NCBI RefSeq assembly: GCF_021389935.1
Contig: NZ_CP089979.1
Coordinates: forward strand, 6,100,501-6,164,500
Reading direction: 5' to 3'
DNA: 64,000 nt
Origin: Fulvivirga ligni
GTDB taxonomy: Bacteria > Bacteroidota > Bacteroidia > Cytophagales > Cyclobacteriaceae
Within the stretch, counting starts at the first letter, position 1. Every line of letters starts with the position of its first letter. This document shows, piece by piece, positions 23,557 through 32,418 of this stretch. The notes below the pieces were generated by a model. That model was given only the letters and a program-made list of their open reading frames with translations, had not been told where the DNA came from and did no database searches. The position numbers and the translations under genes were made by a program.

Positions 23557-24398
23557 TATTGATTTAAGAATGAATTTACCTGATCATAAAACCATTCAGG
23601 CTGATCAAACATAATGAAGTGCTTACTATCTGCAGCCACTTTAATCTCCTTATTTCCCAGATTGGCATACTGATCATTCATAGTTTTCAAGGCCTGCTCT
23701 TTACCAAAAGCATCAGCAGAAAGCACCAAAGTGGGGATATCAATAGAAGGCAACTTCTCTCGCAAGTCTAATTTCAAAAGTTCCACATATCCTTTCACAT
23801 AAATTTCCCGGTCAGTTTGCATAATGTAGTCAACTAATAAAGATTGCTTATCAGCCTTATTAGTCATTCCCTGAGCCATTTGAACCGCCATAACACTAAG
23901 TGCCGAATCTGTCATATTCAGCAGCTGCTGACTGTAGGGATTATCTGCCGAAATCTGACTCGCTGGCACCTGAGGCATCATCACCGCCCTAATACATGGA
24001 AGAGCATCGACCAAAATCATTTTCTCAATTCTATCAGGTTGGTCACTCGCCAGATCAATAGCTAACATACCGCCCATGCTGTGCCCTATGATAATGGCTC
24101 CCTGAATATTTTCATCTTCCAGGTATTTAGAAAGACCTTTGCTAATAGTGTCATACCATGGAAGACCTATAGAAGGCACGCCTTGAAATCCTGCATAGGT
24201 AAATTGATAGGTTTTGTATTTTTTATCTAAAGATTTTATGGTAGCATCCCAAACTTCACCAGGGCAAGTAAAGCCTGGCAAAAAGATTATTGGCGTGCCC
24301 TCTCCTGAAACCTTCACTTTAAAAGATGAGTCTTGCGCGCTCATCGAACCAATGACAATGAAGGACAGTAAGAACGAAAGTGCAATTAATTTTCTCAT
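23556..24398 (-). CDS. Exported alpha/beta hydrolase
   Basis: A 280-residue protein with signal peptide (to about 22). The oxyanion stretch PIIFLPGFTCPG and nucleophile elbow IIGHSMGGMLA are clear, with a likely catalytic Asp after LVLSADAFG and the His in DSKHFIMFDQPEWF. The substrate is unknown. It is the first gene of a three-gene unit with an ECF sigma factor. Confidence 0.8.
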   Translation of the reverse strand: MRKLIALSFLLSFIVIGSMSAQDSSFKVKVSGEGTPIIFLPGFTCPGEVWDATIKSLDKKYKTYQFTYAGFQGVPSIGLPWYDTISKGLSKYLEDENIQGAIIIGHSMGGMLAIDLASDQPDRIEKMILVDALPCIRAVMMPQVPASQISADNPYSQQLLNMTDSALSVMAVQMAQGMTNKADKQSLLVDYIMQTDREIYVKGYVELLKLDLREKLPSIDIPTLVLSADAFGKEQALKTMNDQYANLGNKEIKVAADSKHFIMFDQPEWFYDQVNSFLNQ

Positions 24399-24468
24399 TA
24401 TATCTAAGTTTTTGTGGCTTAGATACGGCTGACTCTCATTTGTTACACTTATCCGAAAATATTTTTTA

Positions 24469-25698
24469 TTAGTTAGAAAGATAACCGTATTTATCCAGCA
24501 GCACCTTCTTGCTCATAGGGTTATCAGTGAGACCGAGCGCTAGTTCCAGGTGTTTTCTGTGAGCTACGAGATCAATGTCTTTATAGAGCTCTAAGAGCAG
24601 GCACTGATACTGAAAGTTATCAGCCATTTTTAACTTCAAGGCTTCCGGCAAAGCCTGATCATAACCACGTGCTTTCGCCATAGCAAATGTTCGATTTACT
24701 GCTCGCGTTAGAGAGTATTCAACCCTCAATAGTAAATTATAAGCCTGGAAAATATTTTCCCATTTTGTATGCTCACTAATTTTTTTTCTTGTGTGCCAGT
24801 AGGCTATAACTGCCTCAAGATAATATTTATGAGTTTTATCCTCAGCCGCCTTAGCTAAGTAAAACTCACCTTTAGCTATCAGGTCTTTATCCCAGAGACT
24901 TTTATTTTGTTTTTCGAATAGAATAAACTCACCTTTATCATTGACCCGGGCATCGAATCTTGAAGCATGAAAGCAAAAGAGCGACATTAACCCAAATGTA
25001 CCCGGTACGCCAGTAAGTTTACTTTCACACATGAGAAGCAACAAACGCATGGCCTCATAACAGAGATCTTTTCGAATAGTATAAGATGGATTTGAAGAAT
25101 AATACCCTTCGTTAAAGAGTAGGTAAATCACCAAAAGAACATTATCTAACCTTTGTGAAACCAAGTAATCAGTGACATTAAAATCATGAACATTAAAATC
25201 CTTAAGGTTTTGCTTCGCTCTAGTTAATCGTTTGTTAACATTTGCCTTTGTAGTTAGCAGAGCATTGGCAATTTCGTCAATATTAAATCCACAAAGAATA
25301 CGTAAAGCTAGTACTACTTGAGATGAAGTAGTATTGGAAGCATCGCATACAGCGAAAATCATTTTGAGCTGGCTGTCTTGAATATTTGCTTCACTAACAT
25401 CTAAATCTGCCGCTGAAAAACTCTGCTGAGTCTTAGCCAGGTAGGTGGCCACTTTACTATCAAACACTTTTTTATGCTTGAAGTGATCTTTGCAAGCGTT
25501 CTTAGCCACAGTATATAGCCAGGCTTGAGGCTTTTCAGGCACACCTTTGAGCTTCCAGGATTCGGTGGCTTTGAGGAAGGTGTCACTCACTATGTCCTCA
25601 GCCAGATCTATTTGATCAAGCCCATATTTATTACAGATTACAGCAACAAGCTTGCTGTATTCCGTCCTAAATAAGTCTGGGATAAGCTGATCCGGCAT
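24469..25698 (-). CDS. ECF42-type sigma factor with long C-terminal (TPR-like) extension
   Basis: A 409-residue protein. Sigma regions 2 and 4 cover about residues 10-180 (DIVSDTFLKATESWKLKG; FNIDEIANALLTTKANVNKRLTRAKQNL). The rest is an all-helical extension with the family string NEGYYSSNPSYTIRKDLCYEAMRL. ECF42 sigma factors carry such an extension in place of an anti-sigma factor and control DGPF-domain genes. Such a gene follows immediately upstream, supporting the assignment. Confidence 0.85.
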   Translation of the reverse strand: MPDQLIPDLFRTEYSKLVAVICNKYGLDQIDLAEDIVSDTFLKATESWKLKGVPEKPQAWLYTVAKNACKDHFKHKKVFDSKVATYLAKTQQSFSAADLDVSEANIQDSQLKMIFAVCDASNTTSSQVVLALRILCGFNIDEIANALLTTKANVNKRLTRAKQNLKDFNVHDFNVTDYLVSQRLDNVLLVIYLLFNEGYYSSNPSYTIRKDLCYEAMRLLLLMCESKLTGVPGTFGLMSLFCFHASRFDARVNDKGEFILFEKQNKSLWDKDLIAKGEFYLAKAAEDKTHKYYLEAVIAYWHTRKKISEHTKWENIFQAYNLLLRVEYSLTRAVNRTFAMAKARGYDQALPEALKLKMADNFQYQCLLLELYKDIDLVAHRKHLELALGLTDNPMSKKVLLDKYGYLSN

Positions 25699-25760
25699 AG
25701 CGGCAATATTTATAGATTAATGTAGGGCACCTCAATAAGTTTTGAAATGCCCTTTAAGTT

Positions 25761-26105
25761 TTAAGCATCAAATACCATCACATCTCGTACTTCCACGGTG
25801 CCGCCGTTTAGAAATATAGGACACCCTTTAGTCATCTTCACTGCCTCTGCCAAAGTTTCTGCTTTTACCGTGGTGTAGCCGCCGATATACTCTTTCACCT
25901 CTACGTAAGGCCCATCAGATACTACTGTGTCTTTTGTTACGGTTTGCCCTTCAAAGCCCAATGCGTCGGTAGCCACTAACTTATCCTGGGCGGCTATACC
26001 ACCGATCCAGTCATTCCAAAGCTTGACGGACTGCTGCATTTCTTCAGGAGAAGGCTGTGGAGCATCATTTCTTTCATTACGGAAAATCATCATAAATTCT
26101 TTCAT
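25761..26105 (-). CDS. DGPF/YCII-domain protein, partner of the ECF42 sigma factor
   Basis: A 114-residue YCII-related protein with the DGPF-type motif VVSDGPYVEVKEYIGGY and the end motif GCPIFLNGGTVEVRDV. The gene precedes the sigma factor by 62 bp on the same strand, the standard ECF42 arrangement; DGPF genes are the known regulon of these sigma factors. The biochemical role is unknown. Confidence 0.85.
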   Translation of the reverse strand: MKEFMMIFRNERNDAPQPSPEEMQQSVKLWNDWIGGIAAQDKLVATDALGFEGQTVTKDTVVSDGPYVEVKEYIGGYTTVKAETLAEAVKMTKGCPIFLNGGTVEVRDVMVFDA

Positions 26106-26188
26106 AACAATATATTTTAATGGTTTATGCTTAGATGACGATCGACTTAAATTGAATAGAACATAGTCTGAAATATTTTTTCAAGAGC

Positions 26189-27091
26189 CTAATCAATAAT
26201 AACATCCTCGCGCACATTTGCTTTCCCTCCCCAAGTGGTATAAGTATACCGATAGTAGTATTTTAAGGCCGGATCATTTCTAATGGATGATAATTGTAAG
26301 TACTTATTTTCGAAGCTTTTATAAGTCATAGATTGACCAGGAGTAGGATCCACCCTTACCCAGCCAAATTCCTGAAGATAAACCTCCGCCCACGAATGCA
26401 ATGGTGTATTTCCATAAGATGTGGTTATACCATCTATAACCCGTGCTGGTATGCTGTCAGCTCGACAGAGCGCCACAAACAAGTCGGCAAACTCAGTGCA
26501 ATCTCCAGATTTGCTCTGAAAAGCTTTTGCAGCTCCTTTTACTTCTGCAATGTACCCTTCATAGTAAAGGTAATTCCGAACAAAATCGAATATGTTTCTT
26601 ACTGCTTTCTGCTCATCTTCATCCGCTAATTCCATAGCCTGGCGTTTAATTTTAGCGTTGGATATCTCGATATATTTCTCCTCCTGAAGATACTGTGGCA
26701 TCATCTCAATTGGAATATCGTTGACCTTCTGCTTTTTAATTGAAGCCAGATCATATTTAAAAAGCTCAGCTTTAAACTTGATAGATATCTCAGCCTTCTC
26801 TCCCAAATTCTTCATTACAAATACTGCATAAAGATTTTCTCCACTGCTAAATGTATCGCTGGGCTGAACTGAATAGGTGAGCTCACTTATACTTTGCCTG
26901 CCCGCAAGACTCTTGGGAATTTGATGTATTATCCTTAAACTATCAATAGCATCCGTAGCGGGCTCTATCGCTAATTTAAATTCTATATGGTGTTCATTCT
27001 TTTGAGCCTTTACCACTAGACCTGAAAAGCAAACTATAACTACCACCAGTTGGATTTTAAGAAAGGATTTTAATAAGATCTGTTTTTTCAT
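26189..27091 (-). CDS. Exported transglutaminase-like protease
   Basis: A 300-residue protein with a signal peptide and a transglutaminase core: SKSGDCTEFADLFVALCRADSIPARVIDG (nucleophile Cys), NTPLHSWAEVYLQEFGWVRVDPT (His and Asp). It probably hydrolyses or crosslinks peptides in the periplasm. It overlaps the esterase gene by 4 bp. Confidence 0.8.
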   Translation of the reverse strand: MKKQILLKSFLKIQLVVVIVCFSGLVVKAQKNEHHIEFKLAIEPATDAIDSLRIIHQIPKSLAGRQSISELTYSVQPSDTFSSGENLYAVFVMKNLGEKAEISIKFKAELFKYDLASIKKQKVNDIPIEMMPQYLQEEKYIEISNAKIKRQAMELADEDEQKAVRNIFDFVRNYLYYEGYIAEVKGAAKAFQSKSGDCTEFADLFVALCRADSIPARVIDGITTSYGNTPLHSWAEVYLQEFGWVRVDPTPGQSMTYKSFENKYLQLSSIRNDPALKYYYRYTYTTWGGKANVREDVIID

Positions 27092-27804
27092 CGTGATTGA
27101 GCTAAAAGCCAGGGTATTAAAGTTTTTTCTCTCCCCACATTCTCCCAGCTGTTGTGTTTAACGCCAGGATAGGAAGTAAATTTCACTTTCTTACCTCCTT
27201 GTTTAATAATAGCATCATAAACCTGCTTTGAATACTTTATGTCTACCACGTCATCATTTTCTCCGTGAAAAAAACACAGCGGCACATCCAGCATATTAGA
27301 AACCTGATCTTTACTGCCACCACCACACACCACATAGGCAGCAGCAAACTTTCCCGGCTCTTTCTGAAGGAATGACAAAACGCCAAATCCACCCATTGAG
27401 ATGCCATATATATAGACCCTATTTGGGTCAATAGGATATACCTCCATGATGGAGTCTAATAATTCCAGAGTTTGCTGAGCATCTATGCTATGCTGATCAG
27501 ACCAGGTATTTCCCCAACCCTGATCAGGATTAGTACATTTAGGAGTAAGTACAAAGCAAGAATAATCGGACTGCACGGGCTTTTTATACCACTGCAAATC
27601 TCTTGATACGGTATCGGAACTACCATGTAGATAAATAACTAAGGGATAAAGACCGTCCCAATCATAATCTCCAGGCTCAAAAAGTCCATAACGGGTAGAT
27701 TTATAGAAGCCTTCATGATATTCAGAATATTTCTCTGAAAGCTGAGCATGAACGCAAGAAAGAGACACCAGTACAAATATTAGACATATCTGGCAGGTCT
27801 TCAT
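27088..27804 (-). CDS. Exported esterase (alpha/beta hydrolase, PHB-depolymerase/LpqC-like)
   Basis: A 238-residue secreted hydrolase. PLVIYLHGSS forms the oxyanion region; the nucleophile elbow is YGISMGGFGVL; an Asp lies in CFFHGENDDVVD and the His in GVKHNSWENV. The arrangement fits feruloyl esterase or depolymerase relatives. Cotranscribed with the transglutaminase-like gene. Confidence 0.78.
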   Translation of the reverse strand: MKTCQICLIFVLVSLSCVHAQLSEKYSEYHEGFYKSTRYGLFEPGDYDWDGLYPLVIYLHGSSDTVSRDLQWYKKPVQSDYSCFVLTPKCTNPDQGWGNTWSDQHSIDAQQTLELLDSIMEVYPIDPNRVYIYGISMGGFGVLSFLQKEPGKFAAAYVVCGGGSKDQVSNMLDVPLCFFHGENDDVVDIKYSKQVYDAIIKQGGKKVKFTSYPGVKHNSWENVGREKTLIPWLLAQSR

Positions 27805-27846
27805 AAGGTTAGATTAGAGGTTTAGCTCATCAATATAGTAAATTTA

Positions 27847-28731
27847 TTAATGCTTAATAATTCCTTTGGTACTGACTTTCATTATTTCCCATTGCCCTTG
27901 CCCCTTTTCAACGGCATAGGTCAGCTGCTTCAAGTCAGGAGTAAGGTATGGGTTCCCCTGACTGTTCTCATTAATGCTCTTCGGAAAAGGCATTGGCCTT
28001 GACCAAACGCCGTCACCATTTTTTTCACAGTAATACAAATCCAAAGATTCTCCTATGGCGGCAAAAATCAGATATCTCCCATCAGCAGAAACATAAGGTG
28101 TGCAATACCCGGGGGCATTAAGTCCTTCAAAAGTCATCTTAGTGGCTTCGGAATATGCTCCATTTTCGAAAGCAGAAGAATAGATATGCATATTAGAATA
28201 GTCCGGCTCACTGGCATGAAAATACATGGTGCCATCCGGCATTAAAGTCGGGTGAGAAAGCAATTTATCTCTCAGATTAGTAACCTCAACATATTCAGGC
28301 TCACCCCAGCTACCCTCAGTCTTTACACTTTTCCAAATATGCCAGGTATCCGATACATCAGAACCAGTAGGTCGAGTAGAGCTAAATACAAGCGTCTGTC
28401 CATCAGGAGAAAAGCTCATGCCATGTTCGCTAAAGTCAGAATTAAAAAAAGCCGGCTCCGCAGCGTGCCAAGTGCCATCTACATATTTACTTACCAACAC
28501 ATCGAACTTTGCAAAAGCTGTATCCGAAACAGTGAAATAATACTCCTGAAGATCATTAGAGAATATTCCCCTGTGAATAAGTTGACCCGCCGGCACCAAC
28601 TCAGGCATTAAAGAAATGGGTTTACTGGCTGAAACATGAATGTAGGGCATGGCCGATTGCTTTTTTGGCTGTTGGGGTTGACAGGCTAGAATAATTAGAA
28701 TCAATAGGGAAACCGAATGTCTAATATTCAT
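27847..28731 (-). CDS. Lipoprotein with PD40/TolB-like beta-propeller repeats
   Basis: A 294-residue lipoprotein (LIILACQPQQ). Repeated SFSPDGQTLVFSSTRP, TLMPDGTMYFHAS, YVSADGRYLIFAA and YLTPDLKQLTYA units mark a PD40 (WD40-like) propeller. It probably binds a partner or glycan at the outer membrane; the function is unknown. Confidence 0.78.
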   Translation of the reverse strand: MNIRHSVSLLILIILACQPQQPKKQSAMPYIHVSASKPISLMPELVPAGQLIHRGIFSNDLQEYYFTVSDTAFAKFDVLVSKYVDGTWHAAEPAFFNSDFSEHGMSFSPDGQTLVFSSTRPTGSDVSDTWHIWKSVKTEGSWGEPEYVEVTNLRDKLLSHPTLMPDGTMYFHASEPDYSNMHIYSSAFENGAYSEATKMTFEGLNAPGYCTPYVSADGRYLIFAAIGESLDLYYCEKNGDGVWSRPMPFPKSINENSQGNPYLTPDLKQLTYAVEKGQGQWEIMKVSTKGIIKH

Positions 28732-28748
28732 GAATTATGAAAAAACGA

Positions 28749-29210
28749 TTAATCTTCTTTATTTTCCTCGGTTAAATAAACCATATTTTTGTTAAAAGAT
28801 GGCAATTTATCGCCTAAAACAGAGAAAAATTCTATATCAGCATTCTCGACTGCTGATAATGCTTGCTGTAGAATATCGGCACCCGCATCGGTTAGTTTTA
28901 TTACCTTGGCCCTTGTATCTGTAGGGTGCTCATGCCTGCTTATAAAGTTTTTATCTTCCAAAGTCCTCAGCACTTTAGATACCATCATACGATCAGAATT
29001 ACTTTGCGTGGCAATGTCCACCTGAGTAACCACATCACTCTTTTTACCAAGCCAGCCCAACGCCGCCAGCAACACAAACTGTGTGTGCGTGATGTTCAAT
29101 GGATCAAGCACTCTTTTTTGTTTGCGCTGCCATAGCATAGTGAGCTGCCCCAGCAGATAGCCCGGACTTTCATTAGGACTTTTAAATTGAAATTCGATCT
29201 CTTTAGGCAT
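28749..29210 (-). CDS. MarR-family transcriptional regulator
   Basis: A 153-residue winged-helix regulator: FVLLAALGWL, SDVVTQVDIATQSNSDRMMVSKVLRTLEDKNFISRHEHPTDTRAKVIKLTDAG. It overlaps the EVE-domain gene by 8 bp in the row VOC-EVE-MarR and probably represses its own operon through the palindrome at 30016-30050. Confidence 0.85.
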   Translation of the reverse strand: MPKEIEFQFKSPNESPGYLLGQLTMLWQRKQKRVLDPLNITHTQFVLLAALGWLGKKSDVVTQVDIATQSNSDRMMVSKVLRTLEDKNFISRHEHPTDTRAKVIKLTDAGADILQQALSAVENADIEFFSVLGDKLPSFNKNMVYLTEENKED

Positions 29211-29640
29211 ATTGTTGATGAAGCATTTTTGACGAAATTAAGTCAAAATCATGTTTATTGACCTCAAAAAATCCAAAACGAAACGGATATCCCCATTTTT
29301 GTTTATTCTGAATGAAATGAAGATCATCAATCAACGGGAGAATTGAAACATCATCCGTTGTAAAAAACTCTATATTACGTCTGGATGGGCAAAAATCTTC
29401 AGACACTTGAAATTGATATATTTCATCATCAATCACTTTGCCTAACGCTGTAAATTCCTGACACTTTTCGGGTTTACCAAAACTCAGCTTTCCAGAATAG
29501 TAAATCACAAAATCTCCGGTACGCATTCTTTTAAGCGGCGCCACCTTACCATGACAGGCCTGAGCAATACCTTGCTCAATGCCATTTTTCACATGATCTT
29601 TAGATGCCACCAGCATCCAATATTTAACTTCTCTGTCCAT
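29203..29640 (-). CDS. EVE-domain protein
   Basis: From the ATG at 29640, 145 residues: an EVE (PUA-like) domain with KYWMLVASKDHVKNGIEQGIAQACHGKVAPLKRMRTGDFVIYYSG and the FCPSRR segment. EVE domains bind modified nucleic acids or nucleotides. The gene lies one base after the VOC gene and overlaps marR. Why it is paired with a regulator and a VOC protein is unknown. Confidence 0.78.
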   Translation of the reverse strand: MDREVKYWMLVASKDHVKNGIEQGIAQACHGKVAPLKRMRTGDFVIYYSGKLSFGKPEKCQEFTALGKVIDDEIYQFQVSEDFCPSRRNIEFFTTDDVSILPLIDDLHFIQNKQKWGYPFRFGFFEVNKHDFDLISSKMLHQQYA

Positions 29641-29641
29641 C

Positions 29642-30001
29642 TCACTTAACCTCCAAAAATGTGAGTTTATATCCATCCAGATCTTTTACATGAAAAGCGC
29701 GACCAAATGGCGTTTCAATTATGGGGCCTGCAGTGCTCACACCTTTTCCTGCCAAATCTTTCTTCAACACTTCCACATCCTCATCTACAGCAAACCATAG
29801 AGCTGATCCCACACCTACTTCTTTTCCTTCAATGGGTTCCAGTGGTGTTCGGATAGCAAAACTAGCCTCCCCTTCCTTGTACTTAAAAACATAAGCCTGA
29901 GGATTACTACTTCCTACCTCAAAGCCTAACTGATTAGTGTAAAAATCTTTAGATGCCTCCAAATCCTTCACTTGTAATGATGCAAATGTTAATTGTCTCA
30001 T
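29642..30001 (-). CDS. VOC/glyoxalase-fold resistance-type protein
   Basis: A 119-residue protein with TFASLQVKDLEASKDFYTNQLGFEV, FAIRTPLEP and FHVKDLDGYKLTFLEV, the pattern of single-domain VOC proteins such as bleomycin-resistance or lactoylglutathione lyase relatives. First gene of the MarR-controlled operon. Confidence 0.8.
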   Translation of the reverse strand: MRQLTFASLQVKDLEASKDFYTNQLGFEVGSSNPQAYVFKYKEGEASFAIRTPLEPIEGKEVGVGSALWFAVDEDVEVLKKDLAGKGVSTAGPIIETPFGRAFHVKDLDGYKLTFLEVK

Positions 30002-30015
30002 GATTTTAAAATTTT

Positions 30016-30050
30016 ATTGTTGTCACAAATATAATATACACGACAACAAT
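30016..30050 (-). promoter_or_regulatory. Promoter with MarR-type inverted repeat
   Basis: ATTGTTGT (30016-30023) and ACAACAAT (30043-30050) form a perfect inverted repeat with a 19-bp centre. Between them, on the minus strand, is TATATTTG (30033-30026), an exact TAnnTTTG box. A dimer bound here would block the promoter of the VOC-EVE-marR operon. Confidence 0.6.
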
Positions 30051-30095
30051 ATAAAAATTAATTATCATCATTAATTGAATTTCAGTGCTTCTCAT

Positions 30096-31415
30096 TTAAC
30101 GCTTACTCAGCTGAAAGCCATCTGCAGTTTCCACAACCTGCCATTCAGGTGCTAATTCCAATTGCCAACCTGAGCCACTAACTTGTGAAATAGAAATTTT
30201 TTTAGGTGCTGAAACAGTTACTTTGCTCCAATCTGACGCAAGCAGGGCTCCATCTGTAACGGTAAGTACTCCCCAATTATCAGTGACCCGTAAATTAGGA
30301 TAAACCGTACCCAACTCTTCTAATGGCGTGATATTTCTAGGATCAAATGATATATTCATATTCTGGAATGGTAGCTCAAGTACTGGTTTTTCACTGAATT
30401 TGACTTTTAGCTGTGCTATTTTCTCAAGTCTCATTTTTTCCCGCTCCCTCTCTTGGTTCAATATCTGCTCATAGCTATAATCATTAGACATAGCGATTGT
30501 GTCTATTGACGAGTTTTCATCAATGCTTACTGAAAATTTTTCCACGAAAAAGTCTGACAAATTAGTGCCCTTATGGATTTGACGATGCCATCCTGGTAAA
30601 ATTGAATTGAGCATAAATCCATATATGGGCACAGTTTGATAGGCGAAGGAGCGAACGAAGGTGGGATTCTCAAAGAATACATTCTTGCTTTCTATTAAAT
30701 GCGTAATTATTGCAGCATTATCTCTACCGCTCAGCATCAAACCTGTAAATTCAGCCAGCCCCTCGTTTAGTTCCAAGGAATTCTCTGCCTCTTTTAATTC
30801 AGGCGTCGCCTGTCTCCTATCCCTAAACATTAGCGCATTTTCTATATGCTGTAAGCGTAATGAGTCATCATCAGCCAGCAGGGCTTTTTCTAGTGCCTGC
30901 AACTCCAATCTCAGAAGAAGCCTTCCTTGATATGTATCCAGATGGGCATTATCTCTTTCCTGAAGAGAATCAAAACCGATAGCGGGTTGAAGCCTATGAA
31001 ATAATTCATGAATTACTAAGTTATTACGGGCTACTCCTCTTTCCGGAAGCGGCAAAACCAGCATAGACCAACGCTTCCCATTCCAGTTTAAGGCTGTATT
31101 GGCAGTATTTATGGCATCCGGGAGACTATCGGTAAATATTGAACCAACCGCCTTAAAGCCCTTTATATCGCTGTCTTCATTTGAATAAAACACCCTGGTA
31201 TCGGCGTCAACTATAATAATTGGGCCATTAAGTTTCTCACCCCACATTACACCATTATCTAGTTTGAGCACACTATCCACATCCTGGAAAGTAGATAAGA
31301 TATCCTGTTCTAATGAAGATAAACTTTCGGTAGAAGCTGCTAAATTATCTTCCGATGACTTTACATTACACGCTACCAGAACCGTAGCTATCAGAGCATA
31401 TAGGAGCTTATTCAT
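30096..31415 (-). CDS. Lipoprotein, putative zinc metallopeptidase-like
   Basis: A 439-residue lipoprotein (TVLVACNVKS). The motif VIHELFHRLQ is an HExxH-type zinc site and LELNEGLAEFTGLM supplies a candidate third ligand (Glu). The C-terminal 120 residues appear beta-rich. It could be an inactive or active peptidase; I do not recognise a named family. Confidence 0.6.
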   Translation of the reverse strand: MNKLLYALIATVLVACNVKSSEDNLAASTESLSSLEQDILSTFQDVDSVLKLDNGVMWGEKLNGPIIIVDADTRVFYSNEDSDIKGFKAVGSIFTDSLPDAINTANTALNWNGKRWSMLVLPLPERGVARNNLVIHELFHRLQPAIGFDSLQERDNAHLDTYQGRLLLRLELQALEKALLADDDSLRLQHIENALMFRDRRQATPELKEAENSLELNEGLAEFTGLMLSGRDNAAIITHLIESKNVFFENPTFVRSFAYQTVPIYGFMLNSILPGWHRQIHKGTNLSDFFVEKFSVSIDENSSIDTIAMSNDYSYEQILNQEREREKMRLEKIAQLKVKFSEKPVLELPFQNMNISFDPRNITPLEELGTVYPNLRVTDNWGVLTVTDGALLASDWSKVTVSAPKKISISQVSGSGWQLELAPEWQVVETADGFQLSKR

Positions 31416-31442
31416 ATGTATTCTTTTATTTACACCACCATC

Positions 31443-31943
31443 TTATTTCTTAAACTCAACCCGATAAGCCAATCCCTGCTGATCACTTGAGTTTTTAATG
31501 GCATGAGGCCCTTCGGCATCCATGAGATCACCATGATTTAACACCTCCTGAGGCATTTGCGGTATGGGAATACTATCTTCTATAATGAAATTATCTCCTT
31601 TGACATTGTATTTATAATAAGTCATAGGAGTGGCATGAGTAAACCACATCACACTTTTCCATTCATGGACATGCATCGGTTCAGTTTGATTAGCTTCCAA
31701 TATAACCTGAAGGATTCTTACACTGGAGTCTTCATAGACAATTTTATGACTTTCAGGCGCAGCTTTTAACGCATCCAGGCTATCTGCCCAGTTCCAGTTA
31801 GCTTCATTTTTAGTTGAAGGCATAACCAGCTCTTCCTGATCAGCCGGATTTGCAGTGGCATTTTCTGAAACCATGAATTTGGCGGTGGTGAAACCCAAAA
31901 TTCCACCAATTACGAGCCCGATAAGTAGATATGATATTTTCAT
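31443..31943 (-). CDS. Membrane-anchored cupin-like protein
   Basis: A 166-residue protein with one N-terminal membrane helix (ISYLLIGLVIGGILGFTTAKFMV) and a cupin-like domain: EPMHVHEWKSVMWFTH and the later HGDLMDAEGPHAI. Function unknown. Confidence 0.62.
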   Translation of the reverse strand: MKISYLLIGLVIGGILGFTTAKFMVSENATANPADQEELVMPSTKNEANWNWADSLDALKAAPESHKIVYEDSSVRILQVILEANQTEPMHVHEWKSVMWFTHATPMTYYKYNVKGDNFIIEDSIPIPQMPQEVLNHGDLMDAEGPHAIKNSSDQQGLAYRVEFKK

Positions 31944-32045
31944 TAGTTTGTTTATAATAACATATCAATCTAGCTGATTTTCAGATTATTTCATAGCAGA
32001 TTTCAGCAATACCACCACCTCTTAAGACCTAGATACGCTTTTCCT

Positions 32046-32384
32046 CTAACCCTCTCCCAACTGCTCCCCAAGCTTCTTTGGAGCGACTATACAATAGGCA
32101 GCCACCAGGACATCACTAAGTAATTGCTCATCGACCTCACTTAACTCAACGATCGTCCATCCTTGTTGTCCCCATTTATTATCTACCGGATAAATAGCGG
32201 GATTAACGGCTGAAAAATCGCTCTGTTTTTCTTCAGATAGCTTCAGGGTGGCTCTGGCGTTTTTCTCATCATAAGTGGCGAATATTTTATTCTTTACTCT
32301 AAATGATATTTTCTCAAAGTGAGGATCAACAGTAACTTCCGGGAAGGAAAGAGCTATTTTTCCCAGAGTTGTGAAGGTGGTCAT
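32046..32384 (-). CDS. MmcQ/YjbR-family protein
   Basis: A 112-residue protein of the YjbR/MmcQ fold: ALSFPEVTVDPHFEKISFRVKNKIFATYDEKN, then WTIVELSEVDEQLLSDVLVAAYCIVAPKKL. It may bind DNA by structural analogy, but no activity is established. Confidence 0.78.
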   Translation of the reverse strand: MTTFTTLGKIALSFPEVTVDPHFEKISFRVKNKIFATYDEKNARATLKLSEEKQSDFSAVNPAIYPVDNKWGQQGWTIVELSEVDEQLLSDVLVAAYCIVAPKKLGEQLGEG

Positions 32385-32418
32385 AATTTATGATATGCTT
32401 TGAAACGCAGGCATTCAA

